Positions 1-12,500 of a stretch of 64,000 nucleotides of DNA are shown piece by piece. The DNA is taken from contig NC_045147.1 in assembly GCF_008831285.2 (NCBI RefSeq), positions 8,216,334 to 8,280,333 on the forward strand, in the 5' to 3' direction. The notes beneath the pieces were generated by a model. It was not told the DNA's origin, did not search any database, and worked only from the letters and a program-made list of their open reading frames with translations. Within the stretch, counting starts at the first letter, position 1. Every line of letters begins with the position of its first letter. The DNA is from Nymphaea colorata. Lineage: Eukaryota; Streptophyta; Magnoliopsida; Nymphaeales; Nymphaeaceae. Both the position numbers and the translations under genes were made by a program.

Positions 1-536
1 CATCTACCTTTAGTTGGATAAGAAGACTAATACCACATTACATCTACCAAGTAAATTGCCATATTTAGGAGGTGATATGTGTAATCCCAACTCTATCCTT
101 TAAATGTATGAAACAAGGAAAGTTTTTTGGAGGAGATAAACGAAATATTTTAGATGGTCAGACTGTAATTCATAAACAAGACCTAGGTTCAAATTGGACC
201 CACAGCCTGGCAAGGCGTTTAGGTACTTTTGATCCGCTGTCCAAACTTCTCTACACAAACAAGCAGCATCATCACAAGGAAAACAACCGGCATGATAATA
301 CAAACACAGAACTTGAACAAACAAGACCATTAACATTTCATAGCTTGAGTAAGAAGGAATCAAATGCTTTAATGATACAGACGTGTTTAACAAATTTCTT
401 TGAACAAAAGGCAAAAACACTGATAATTTGACATACCAGGAAACTTGTATACTGAATGCACAATGAAAAATATAGAGAAAGTGCACATAAAAGCAATCTT
501 ATTGTAGCAGAATAAATATGTATTCAAGTTTCTCAC
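1..536 (-). other. Intron 8 of the D-cysteine desulfhydrase gene (continues past left edge)
   Basis: This stretch follows the splice donor of exon 8 on the minus strand (GTGAGA at 536-531). I looked for the next expected exon of the family (the part that normally begins with a GYAM-like motif and ends with the glycine-rich HTGG loop) and found no match, so it must lie left of the window. Short ORFs here have no recognisable content. Confidence 0.7.
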
Positions 537-3500
537 ATCTTCAATGTGAACTAAATCTCGTGAGTCAACTCCAGCATGTAGTCCATCAAGCAAGCCTTGA
601 ACATAATCATAAAAGTAACCAGGATCATCACAAACACCAAATGCGTGAACCTGCAAAGTTTGGTAAGTAAATATAGTAAGGAAAGCATGAAAAAATAAAT
701 TAGCATCCACAAGTAAGCTTAGAGGAGAGATGCATTACTTTTGCCTTTAGTGTGCTTAACCATGAGCCTAAGGCCAAGCCAGCAGTACTTCCTCCACTAA
801 AAGTTGCATCAGGCATAAACAGAACAAGTTAATTGACCATTAATAAGATTTACAAGGGAGAAATCACAACATAAATAACCTTCACTTCTCTATGGTTTTC
901 TTGGCCATATATCTCACCAACTGTTCACATAGCCTACAAGAAACAAAATTGCACCATACCGATCCTTTCGCAATTTTTGTTTTCAATGAATCTCCCACAT
1001 TTCAATAAACCAGCCTAAACACCAGGCATGCCGAACGTCCTGACCTTTTTTCTCTCTAAGGAATGCAAAGAAAATGATCGCAAGCTACCATTATATAAGG
1101 AGACCAACTAACAGAAAGAACAGATTGAACTCCAGGTGCCAGCATGATTAGCACCGGGCAAAATAAATGTGATGCACAAAAATCCTAAACCAAGTCCCTT
1201 GCATCTAGTTCAGTAAGAAAATGAATACCTTCAATTTACACAGCCCATATCCAAGACTATGTGCCACTGCCATACAGCAGCCAATTTCTTGCCCATAATG
1301 ACAATATTAATAGCAAATAACATGGAAATCACTGTACCAACTGCAAATGTCTAATCTAATGTCTAAATAGTTTTTTGAATCAGCCAGCGAGACGCGCACT
1401 GGCCACTGGTGCCACCTGGCTATGAGAACCTGGCCATGAGACAAAATCCGCCATGAACCCTTGAGCAAACCCATATTCCTAGGGTAACCATAAAATATCA
1501 AGCACGTGGACAAGACCAAACTTTGTGACAAGTATCAATATGAGAACCTTGGTGCTGTTAATTGTGATGCTGTATTTAGACAGAGCAGGCCATTCCAATT
1601 TCACATAAAGCATCTGTTACGAGAGAGAGAGAGAGGCAGCAAAAAGTTATCTTACATTACGTGACCCTAATCTCTATTAAGAGATTAGGGTTAGGGAAAA
1701 TTACAAGAGAAGTCCACTAAAAGTAACAAAACATTTAAAGAGACCTTCCCTAACTTCCTAATATTTCAGAAAACCCCTTTTTTGTATCTTTAACACTCCC
1801 CCTCAAGCTGGAGCATATATGTCAATCATGCTCAGCTTGTTACAACATATTAGGAAATCACCTATGGGAAGAGCTTTAGTGAGAATATCTGCTGCCTGAT
1901 CTTCTGAGGAGACATGAATAGTGCTAACAATTCCTTCATGAACTAAGTCCCGAATATAGTGGCAATCCACTTCAATGTGTTTAGTCTGCTCATGGAAGAC
2001 AGGATTGTTAGCGATATATGTAGCTGCCTTGTTGTCACAATACATCTTCATTGGGAGATTCACTGAGACATCCAACTCTACAAGTAATGATCTAACCCAC
2101 GACATTTCAGCCACAGTTTGAGCCATAGCCCTATATTCTGACTCAGCACTAGAACGAGCCACAACATTCTGCTTCTTGCTCCTCCAGGAAATAAGATTAC
2201 CGCCCACAAAGACACAAAACCCGGTAGTAGACTTCCTATCATCTACAGATCCAGCATAATCAGCATCACTATACGCCTCGATGTCAACACATTCTCCTTT
2301 CTTGAACCATAGCCCCTTTCCCGGGGCTGATTTCAAGTATCTTACAATCATTAGAGATGCATCCCAGTGAACTTTTCGGGGTTTTTCCATGAATTGGCTC
2401 AACTTATTCACAGCAAAGCTAATGTCGGGACGAGTGACAGTCAAATATAACAGTTTCCCTATCAGAGATCTGTAAGATCTAGAGTCAAACGGCTCTGAGT
2501 CATCATCATGTATATGAATGCGAGGATTCATGGGAAGTGTGGCAGGTTTAGCCCCCAATAGTCCTGTTTCCTGTAGAAGATCAAGAGCATATTTCCTTTG
2601 AGACACTACAACTCCTTTATTACTACGAGCCACCTCAATACCAAGAAAATAACGAAGTTGTCCAAGGTCTTTCGTAACAAAGTGTTGCTGTAAAAACTCC
2701 TTTGTTTGAGCTATCTCTTGATCATTTTCCCCTGTAAGAACAATATCATCCACGTAGACAATCAATATCACAAGTCCTGCTGAGCCTCGCTTGATAAACA
2801 ATGAGTGATCAAGTTGGGATCGGCTAAATCCACACTTAGATAACACTTCAGTAAGCTTTTGGAACCATGCACGGGGACTCTGTTTGAGTCCATAAATAGC
2901 CTTCTTTAACTTGCATACCTTGGAACACTCCCCTTGTCGCTCAAAACCAGGTGGTTGCTGCATATAAACAATTTCAGAAAGGTCTCCATACAGAAAGGCA
3001 TTTTTGACATCCAATTGAAAAAGAGGCCACTCTCGTTGGACAGCAAGAGAGATAATCAAGCGAATAGTGCCCAACCGGGCCACAGGCGAAAAGGTCTCAA
3101 AGAAGTCAACACCATAAGTCTGAGTATAACCTTTTGCGACAAGACGGGCCTTGAACCTTTCAACTGACCCATCAGAATGATACTTGATGGTGAATACCCA
3201 TCGTGAGCCAACCACATCACAGCGTGTTGGGGGGTCTACCAAATCCCAAGTCTCCCGAGAAAGAAGAGCATCCATTTCCTCCTGCATAGCTTGTCGCCAA
3301 CGTGGATCTAACAGGGCGTGATGGTGCGAGGACGGGATAACATGACTAGATAAAGCTTGATCAAACTGTACTAAGTGTGTACTCAGATGAGCAGTAGAGA
3401 CAGAATTAGATATAGGATGTAAGGTACACTGTCGCTTGCCCTTGCGAATAGCAATAGGGAGATCTGCTGCAGAATAGTCATCACTTAAACCTGAGTCAGT

Positions 3501-6500
3501 CTTATCAGTAGGGCTTACCTCTTGAGACGATGCTGGTGGACGGTTGAGAGAGGGACCTAGACGACGAGTGTAAACCAACGGAGGCTCAAGAAAACGTTCA
3601 TGTGACCTAGGTTGAGATGATGGAAATGACTCAAGTGACACTGGTGGAATAGGAAGAGGTATAGGTGCATGCATCTCAGATGAAGAGGGACTTGACGGAG
3701 GGAAATAAGGACGAGACTCAAAGAAGGTAACATCCGCACTGATAATGTCTTTCTTGGTCACGGGATCAAAGCATTTGTATCCCTTTTGATTAGCTGAATA
3801 GCCAATAAAGATACATTTGATAGCTTGGGCAGCCAGTTTGCTTTTGTTCGGGCCTAGGATATGTGCGAAGCAAGTGCATCCAAAAACTTTGGGAGGTAAA
3901 TGAAATAATGAACGCCCTGGATATAGAATTTGAATTGGAATACGGTCTTGAATGGAGGAAGAGGGTAATCTATTAATGAGGTAACACGCAGTAAGGATAG
4001 CATCACCCCTGTAGAAACATGCAACACACGAGAGAAGAAGAGAGGAACACACGATATACGTGGAAAAACCTCAGAAAGAGGAAAAAACCACGGGAAGCTC
4101 TGACCTAGGTGCACACCGCAACCCTAGGAGAGAGAAAAGTTATATTCACTTAATCACACAATTACACTTAAGTGAAGATTATATAGGAGGGAGAGAAGAA
4201 TGCCGCCTAGGGTACCGAGCCGGCCTCGGTACCCGTGCCCCATGGGACCGGATCCAGAAATGGACCCGGTTCCCCATTACATCTATTTTAACACTCCCCC
4301 TCAAGCTTGGCATACATGTCAAACATGCCAAGCTTGCTAACATTTTTCTCAAATTGAGATGTACATAAAGACTTAGTTAAAACATCAGCAACTTGATCTT
4401 CAGACTTCATGTAGGGCAGGATCAACTCCTTAGAATCTATGCGTTCCCGTATGAAATGGCGATCGATCTCCACATGTTTGGTTCTGTCATGCAAGACTGG
4501 ATTGTTTGCCAAGTTAATAGCCGACTTGTTGTCACAATACATCCTCATCTTCTCTTCCATTTTCACCCCAATATCTGCTAACAGAATTTTGAGCCATAAC
4601 ATTTCTGTAACCCCCATGGCAACCGCCCTGTATTCAGCCTCAGCACTGGACCTGGAACAAACTTCTTGTCTTTTACTTCTCCATACCACCAGGTTACCTC
4701 CAAGAAAGATGCAGTATCCTGTGGTAGACCTTCTAGTATCTGTGCAACCTGCCCAGTCGGCGTCAGAGTATCCTTCAATACTGAGTTGACTTTGTCGAGT
4801 ATAGAGCAGTCCTTTCCCTGGGTCATTCTTTAAGTATCCCAATACTCTTTCAGCACTTTTCCAATGACAATCAGTAGGGGCATGCATAAACTGACTTAAC
4901 ACACCCACAGCATACGTAATATCCGGGCGAGTAAGGGTGAGATAAATGAGTTTACCAACCAGCCGCTGATACCTCCCTTTTCCTTCCTCATCCAAGATCG
5001 TCCCAGTTTTGATACTTATCCTTGTTACTGGGAAAAGGAATGGATGGACCGGACGTTCCTCTTCCTTGGAGGCTTGCGTGATGAGTTTGAATCCATTCGG
5101 AGTCAAATTCTCAACTGTGATGAGATTCCTGGAATAGAAGATGTTTATGCCAAAGTGGAATCCGAGGAACAAAGGCGTCAAGTGATGCAAATTGACCCCA
5201 GTCACGGGACTGGTCCCTCGGCCTTTGTTAGCCGTTCTTCTGTGTCTGGACCGCGCCCTGTTAGGCGATGTACACATTGTCACAAATCAGGACATTCTGT
5301 TGACTTCTGTTGGGATCTTCACCCTGAGAAGAGACTTGTTCGTGGTCGCCCTCCGTCTAGTCGGCGAGGTCCTCTTGTGCAGGACTCAACTCAGAGTGGT
5401 TCTTCAAGTGGTGAAAAATCGAGGCTTTCTCCTGATCAAATCAAGGAACTACAAGCTTACATCAGTCGCCTTTCTACTACGTCAGAGGACACATCTACGT
5501 CTGATGGAGCTAAATTAGCTCAGGCTCTTGTTGCTACAAGTGATCAAGGTAATTCCTCTCCCGGTGATTGGATTGTTGACAGTGGGGCTACTCATCATAT
5601 GACCGGGGACCCTAAGATGTTTCAAGAATACAAGTTGACTTCTGGGCAGCAGCGTGTTTCTATGGCTGCTGGTTCTTCTATTTCTGTGGCTGGAAAAGGG
5701 AGTTTATCATTACTGAACAAATATTGTCTTCATAATGCCCTGCATGTTCCTAATATTCCCGTGAATTTGTTATCTGTCAGCAGTATTACCAAAGAGCTAA
5801 ACTGTAATCTAATATTCTCTGCTGATCGCTGTTTACTGCAGGACTTGGGGACGGGGCAGAAGATTGGGATTGGTTCGGCTATTGATGGTCTCTACAGAAT
5901 GCCAGTACATGTTGCCTCTGCTTTGATTTCAGCCACCAGTGGACAGTTATCTGACGTGGAGGACAGATCCGCTATTATGCGCTGGCACGAGAGACTTGGT
6001 CATCTTCCTTTTCAGTTGATTAAACAATTGTTTCCTAAGATGTTTCAGTCTGTTTCTTTGGACACCTTCGCCTGTGAAGTGTGTCAGTTGTCTAAGCATG
6101 TTAGGGCCTCGTACCCTATTTCGTTCAATAAAACCAGCCGTCCTTTTGCTTTGGTTCACTCTGATGTTTGGGGTCCTTCGGGAGTGCCCACCGGTCGTGG
6201 TTTTCATTATTTCATGACTCTTATCGATGACTACTCTCGTTGTACGTTCGTGTACTTGTTGAAAGAACGTAGTGAGATTCCCGGCATTGTCAAAAACTTC
6301 GTTGCATTTGTTGAAACTCAATTCCAAACCCCTGTTCAGACCCTTCGTACTGACAATGCTCGAGAGTATGTCTCCCTATCCCTTGATGACTTCTTGCGAA
6401 GCAAGGGTATTATACATGAAACATCCTGTAGCTACACACCTCCTCAGAATGGCGTGGCTGAAAGGAAGAACCGTCATTTGTTAAATGTCACCCGGGCCAT

Positions 6501-9500
6501 TATGTTTCAACTTCATGTCCCTAAGCGGTACTGGGGTGATGCACTTCTCACTAGTGCTCATCTCATTAACCGTATGCCTACTCGTGTGTTGAATGGTCAT
6601 TCCCCTTATTCTGTTTTGTGGCCTAATCAGAGTCCCTGGCCTTTGACCCCTCGGGTGTTTGGGTGCGTTTGCTTTGTCCATGATCATAGCCCCACTCTCA
6701 AGAAACTTGATCCTCGGTCCATCAAAGCGGTCTTTTTGGGGTATTCCTCCACTCAGAAGGGATACAAGTGTGTTGACCCTAGCACTTCCAGAGTCTATGT
6801 CTCCAGGGATGTTACCTTTCATGAACACGAGGCATACTTTCCTGCGAATCCTCTTCAGGGGGAGTGTTTAGGTGAGAGAGTGGACGAGTATTCTTCGCAT
6901 CAGTTGATTCAGTTCACAGATTTCTTGGATTACACGGCTAGTTCTCCGAGTGTGAGTGTGGTTGACACAGTCAGTGAGGACAGAGACAGTCAGATGGAAG
7001 GGGGCCCTGTGGAAGAACAGTCCCGTGATCATTTGTTTGGTCAGGTATACAACAGGAAGAAGAATGATGTGATGGAGGTTGTTGATGTTACCAATCCCGA
7101 TCTTGTGAGCTCCCCGGATGATCCAAGTCCAATGAATGAAGATCTTCCCATAGCCCTACGCAAAGGCACCAGGTCATGTACTTCTCACCCTATTCAGAGA
7201 TTTGTCTCGTATGCTAAACTCAGTAAAGACTACAAGTGCTTTATTACCTCTTTATCTATGGCTGTTATTCCCAGGTCAGTGGAGGATGCCAGGGAGGATC
7301 CCAAATGGCTACAGGCCATGACAGAGGAGATGGACGCCCTGGCAAAGAACAATACGTGGGAGGTTGTTGATATTCCTAATGGAACTCACTTAGTTGGTTC
7401 CAAGTGGGTGTTTACTGTGAAGTACAAACCTGATAGCACTGTAGAATGCTATAAAGCTCGTCTTGTTGCAAAGGGGTTTAGCCAGAAATATGGGATTGAC
7501 TATCTTGAGACGTTCGCTCCCGTTGCTAAACTGAAGACAGTAAGGGTCATCTTAGCTCTGGCAGTACAAAAGAAGTGGAGCATGGACCAACTTGATGTCA
7601 AGAACGCCTTCTTGAATGGTCACCTTGAGGAAGAAGTCTATATGAGCATGATCAGAACCACAGTCCCAGTTATCATTCACATGATAATCAAGTTCCTCCC
7701 ACTTAGTTTTCAGGGCTGCATAGAAGGAGGCAACAGACAGGTCACCCTGTTTCAGAGAATAAATACTGCGTTTAATCTGATACGTACGCAGAACCCTTTT
7801 CTTGCGACCATACATCCTTGCAAGCACAGTTCACATATCAAACGAAGTCGGCTTCCGCAGAATAAGAGGCTGAATATCAGCGGACACAGAGCTGATGATC
7901 CACACCTTAACCTGACTGTCTTCCAACACCCACGTCGCCCATTGAGGATCAGTTTTGCTGGGCGCCGGTTTGTCGCCTGTGATATAGGAAAGACGACCAC
8001 GGCTCGTTATCCCAATCTCGAGAGCAGCAGACCAAGAGAGATAATTGTCTTTAGTCAGACGAATGGGCGTGACCTGAACCGGCAAGATCTCGCTCTTGGG
8101 AGCGCTGCCCGCGTCAAAGGCCATATCACTTTTAGGTGCAATCTCTTCCGCCATCACAAGCAGTCAAGTCAGACACAACACCAGGCAGCAACAAGACAGC
8201 ACGGCGGCGGCTGAAACACCAGCACCACACGGAACCTTAGGTGTCGGCGACGGCGTTTGATCGCCCGACGGCGGCGACGCAGAGGCGTGACGGCGCTGGA
8301 CACCCACGGCAGCGGAAAGATGGGATGGCGCTGGATCGTCCGACGGCGGAAAAGGAGACACCCACGGCAGCGGAAGTCACAAGCGGCAACAGGCGGCGGC
8401 GCTGGATCGTCTGACGGCGGCGGCGCAGAAGATCCCAATGGCGGCGGCGTGGGAAACCCTAACGGCGCAGGCGGCAGCGGTGCAAGGGCGACTACGAACA
8501 TACGAGACGAAGCCGAACGATCTCACGGCTCTGATACCATGTAGAAACATGCAACACACGAGAGAAGAAGAGAGGAACACACGATATACGTGAAAAAACC
8601 TCAGAAAGAGGAAAAAACCACGGGAAGCTCTGACCTAGGTGCACACCGCAACCCTAGGAGAGAGAAAAGTTATATTCACTTAATCACACAATTACACTTA
8701 AGTGAAGATTATATAGGAGGGAGAGAAGAATGCCGCCTAGGGTACCGAGCCGGCCTCGGTACCCGTGCCCCATGGGACCGGATCCAGAAATGGACCCGGT
8801 TCCCCATTACATCTATTTTAACAACCCCAAAAATAGGCAGGCATGTGAAAATGTAACATGAGGGTACGAGCTACGTTTAGGAGTTGCCGATGTTTGCGTT
8901 CGGCTACACCATTCTGTTGGGACGTATGTGGACAAGTATATTGAGGTCGAATTCCATGGTCGGCATAAAACTGAAGTAGAATGGAAGACTTGAATTCAAG
9001 AGCATTATCAGTGCGAATATTTTTTACAATGAATCCAAACTGAGTTTTTATTTCCTTGATAAATTTTTGAAGAATACATATGACTTCAGATCTTTCCCTT
9101 AACAAGAAAACCCAACTGAATCTAGTAAAATCATCAACTAGAACAAGATAATATCGAAAACATGATCGAAAAGGAACCCGACTAGGACCCCATACATCCA
9201 CATGAATGAGATCAAAAGGACTCTGACTCGATGGACTCTGACTCGAAGGAAAGCTGCTCCGTGTATGCTTGCCCAACTGGCAGGCATCACATAAGAAGGA
9301 CTCTGATGCAGGAATGTCTGGAAACATGCGACGAAGTTTTGGTACGGAAGGATGACCCAATCTGAGATGCCATTGGAAGGGAGAAGGCTTGGAAGGGACT
9401 GAAGATGCAGCAACATCAACTGGGATTGACAAAAAATAAAGGCCCTCACGCTCATGGCCGCCACCAATCATCTTCCCAGTTGGTAAGTCCTGAAAAGAAC

Positions 9501-12500
9501 AAGAGTCAGATTCAAAAATGACTTTACATTGTAAGTTGATAGCTAGCTGCTTCACAGATATCAAATTAACAGGAAACTGAGGTGCATATAGCACATGTGT
9601 AATAGTGCCTAAATGTGGAAGATAAATATCACTGCTACCCAAAACAGGGGACAACTTGCCATCAGCCAGCTTAACATACTGTGGTGTAGAAAATCTGACA
9701 AATGATGAAAAATTTTGTGGTTGATTACAACAATGTCTAGAAGCGCCTGAGTCTATCATCCATGTCATACCTGGATCAGCAGTAGGAGCACCAACAGAGA
9801 ATGCTGAATCTACAACAGCAGCATTGGTAGATGTAGAGGCAGATGTAGAGCCAGACCTCTGAGCAAGAACACGATCATATTCATCCTTACTTAGGTTAAG
9901 AGAATATGACATAGATATAGAAGGATCAGTAGAAGACTCAACCATAGATATTGTTGCCTTTGAATGAGTTGCCTGGGATGAAGAAGGACCTCTGCTTGTG
10001 GTGATTCTACCTCCACCACGTCCAGAGGAAACATTAGACCTGAGGTGAGGATGTTTGTCCCAACAACGGTCCTCTAGATGACCAATTTTGCCACAATAAG
10101 AGCACTGAAATCTGCCACGTCCAGCACCACGGCCTGTACCACGCCCCCTAGTGCCTCCAAAAGAACTGGGGCCCCGTCCTCCTGATATCACAAGTGCAGA
10201 GACTGGTATGTCATGCGTAGTCTGAGAAAGAGTGGCTGCAAAGCGACTCAGCCTATTATACGTGTCTGCTAAATCTGGAAGTTCACTGCCTGTTAGAATT
10301 TGAGACTTTGCCACAGAGTATTCTGAAGATAGGCCAGATAAGAACTTTGCCACCATACCAGTCTCAACGTGTGATGCATAACAATGCTGGCAAGGTGGGC
10401 GAAGAGCCTTTAACCGTTCATATGCAGCAGTCAAAGTAGCAAAATATTGAGATAGGTCCTGATCCCCTTGTCGAATGTTGCATAACTCCTCTTCTAGTTG
10501 TAGGATCTTGATTACATTAGTGGCATGCGAGTATGTCTTTCTCAAGAAAGACCACATATCCTTGGCCTTGGTATAATATGCAATAGTTGGGGCTATATGA
10601 GACTCCACACTATTCATAATCCAAGACATAACAATATAATTATCTTCATCCCACGCAACATATATTCCTTTTTTCTCAATAGGTTCATCCTCCTCAAGAA
10701 TATATTTCTTCCTATGACCAGCCACCGACATTATGAATACCCTAGACCATATTTCATAATTTGAGCCATTAAGTTTCATCGTGGTTCCATAAAAGAATGA
10801 ATTCCCAGCCATCTTGTAGTCAGTAGACCCTTCAGATTTACTGTTTTCAGTCATAGTAAATAAAGAAGACCAGATTGACGCAAACGTTTAAAGAAGGAGG
10901 GCTAGGAAATTACTGTCACTTCAGATCTGATTTAGCCGATGACAAAAACAAGAATGAACTCCCAACGACTGAAGACTGTTGCTCCCAACGACTGAAGACT
11001 GCTGCCACTTATAACAGCAGCTAGTTCTCATAAAACTTCCTGTCCACGTGTCAAAGAAATCCACGAAATCAAACAAAAACTTGTACTAAGGATCAGCAAC
11101 AGTCCTCACGCAGCCTTTCTTTACTGAATTTGTATCCACGATCTATAGAAAAAATCTGATCATATTCAAAAACCTGAATTTATAAGCAGCACATAGACTC
11201 CACAAAGCATCCACAACACCTCACGCAGCTTGACTTTACCGAAACTGTATTTACGATCATCACAAACCACAGCGTCACACGTCACGCTGCATCCACAATA
11301 GTCTCTTCATACGACCAATATGAGGATCTGATCACGCCTTCCACATAGGCGTGATCAAGTCCTCCTTCTCACGGCACGCCCAACCCCTATTCCCTCACTG
11401 TCTCCTTATTGGGTGATAAGAGGGAATAAGGAGTAGCGGTGACAAGGGAGAGAACGAGAGAAAAAAAAAGGAACGAACTCACTTGGCTGTTCGTCGGAGA
11501 AGATGGTGATCGCCGGAGAAGGTCACCGGAAAGTGCACTCTGCCGTCGACGCCCACACCCGCTCTGATACCATGTTACGAGAGAGAGAGAGAGGCAGCAA
11601 AAAGTTATCTTACATTACGTGACCCTAATCTCTATTAAGAGATTAGGGTTAGGGAAAATTACAAGAGAAGTCCACTAAAAGTAACAAAACATTTAAAGAG
11701 ACCTTCCCTAACTTCCTAATATTTCAGAAAACCCCTTTTTTGTATCTTTAACAGCATCTAATGTTGAAAATCACAAAGCCTGCTCCTAATGCATCCAGTA
11801 TAATTATTTCCCATGTTATCAGATCTTAGCACGTCGGTGATAATGAGTTCACAATCCAAAAATCCTCTTTTCCTACCGTAAAGAAGAGGGAAAAATAATG
11901 GTCAGCTCATGATATAAGCTTTCGAAGAGGAGAGTAGTGCAATAGTGAGATTTTAACCTGCCACAAGCAACAACAATGTCACTGAAACCAGAATCCTGAA
12001 ATTCCATCTGTATTTGTTGCTCTATCTCCCTTACTGCTTCAATGTAGCCCCTGGAGGATAAGACAAGGAAGCTCAATATGATAAGTAACTCATGAGCTAT
12101 GTTAGACAAGCGTGGGAGCAGGAGCAGAAACTGATGCAGAGCATTTTCAGAAATCTTGAGGGCAGGAAAATGGCCATGTATATATAGTAGTGACAATTAC
12201 GTGCTCCCAATGTACTCTTGTTTAATTGTATTTAGCCCCACAAAACGTTGGAAGAGAAACAATATTTAATTACATGCAAATTTCTATTATGCATGAATAT
12301 TTCAAGGTAAATGAGCATGCAAAAGATGACTTAAATTCATGCAGGGTCTTTATCTTGGATGCTTACTCTAAAAAAGTCTCTCTATAAGGAGTGAGATTTG
12401 CATAATATTTTCAAACTGAGAACTAAAACATATTTGAGTTTCCAAAAAAGTGACTAATAGGACGACTTAAATGCATCCTTAGCCCCCAATATAAATAAAG

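Larger units (their letters stand above)
4010..8823 (-). mobile_element. Nested Ty1/copia element with internal inversion
   Basis: 284-bp LTRs at 4010-4293 and 8540-8823 (TGTAGAAAC...TTTTAACA) differ by one visible base (4062 versus 8592). They are flanked by a 5-bp duplication ACCCC (4005-4009 and 8824-8828) and the element sits in the integrase of the outer element. PBS at 8527-8539 and polypurine tract at 4294-4304 put it on the minus strand. Inside, the order is abnormal: gag start (minus, 8157 to about 7646), then gag end, protease, integrase and RT start on the plus strand (about 5028-7645), then RT end and RNase H (minus, about 5027-4288). The middle is therefore inverted, and roughly half a kilobase of RT including the YVDD site is absent. 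A non-autonomous but recent copy. Confidence 0.95.
1615..11753 (-). mobile_element. Full-length Ty1/copia LTR retrotransposon (outer element) in intron 6
   Basis: Both ends are defined: 181-bp LTRs at 1615-1795 and 11573-11753, each TGTTAC...TTAACA and indistinguishable by eye, flanked by a perfect 5-bp duplication GCATC (1610-1614 and 11754-11758). The primer-binding site touches the right LTR (11561-11572, initiator-Met tRNA type) and the polypurine tract touches the left LTR (1796-1806), so the element reads on the minus strand, like the host gene. The gag-pol frame is open on both sides of the nested insertion, with Gag, CCHC knuckle, protease, integrase, RT and RNase H in copia order. 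Identical LTRs and open frames point to a recent insertion that would have been coding-competent before element 4,010-8,823 split the integrase. Confidence 0.96.

Noticed and set aside
72-710. ORFs of 107-128 codons on both strands at the left edge
   Set aside because: Only 650-537 on the minus strand matches a known protein (exon 8); the rest is intron read-through.
1664-1700. Interstitial telomere sequence
   Set aside because: Only two or three TTAGGG-like hexamers, part of a hairpin in an LTR; the usual plant repeat is TTTAGGG.
5044-8214. Single 1,056-codon plus-strand polyprotein
   Set aside because: Past about 7,645 the frame is antisense of gag; the true homology covers only about 870 codons.
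8215-8580. Pro/Arg/Gly-rich ORFs on both strands
   Set aside because: They arise from GC-rich repeat composition in the nested copia leader; no frame is preferred and no domain is visible.
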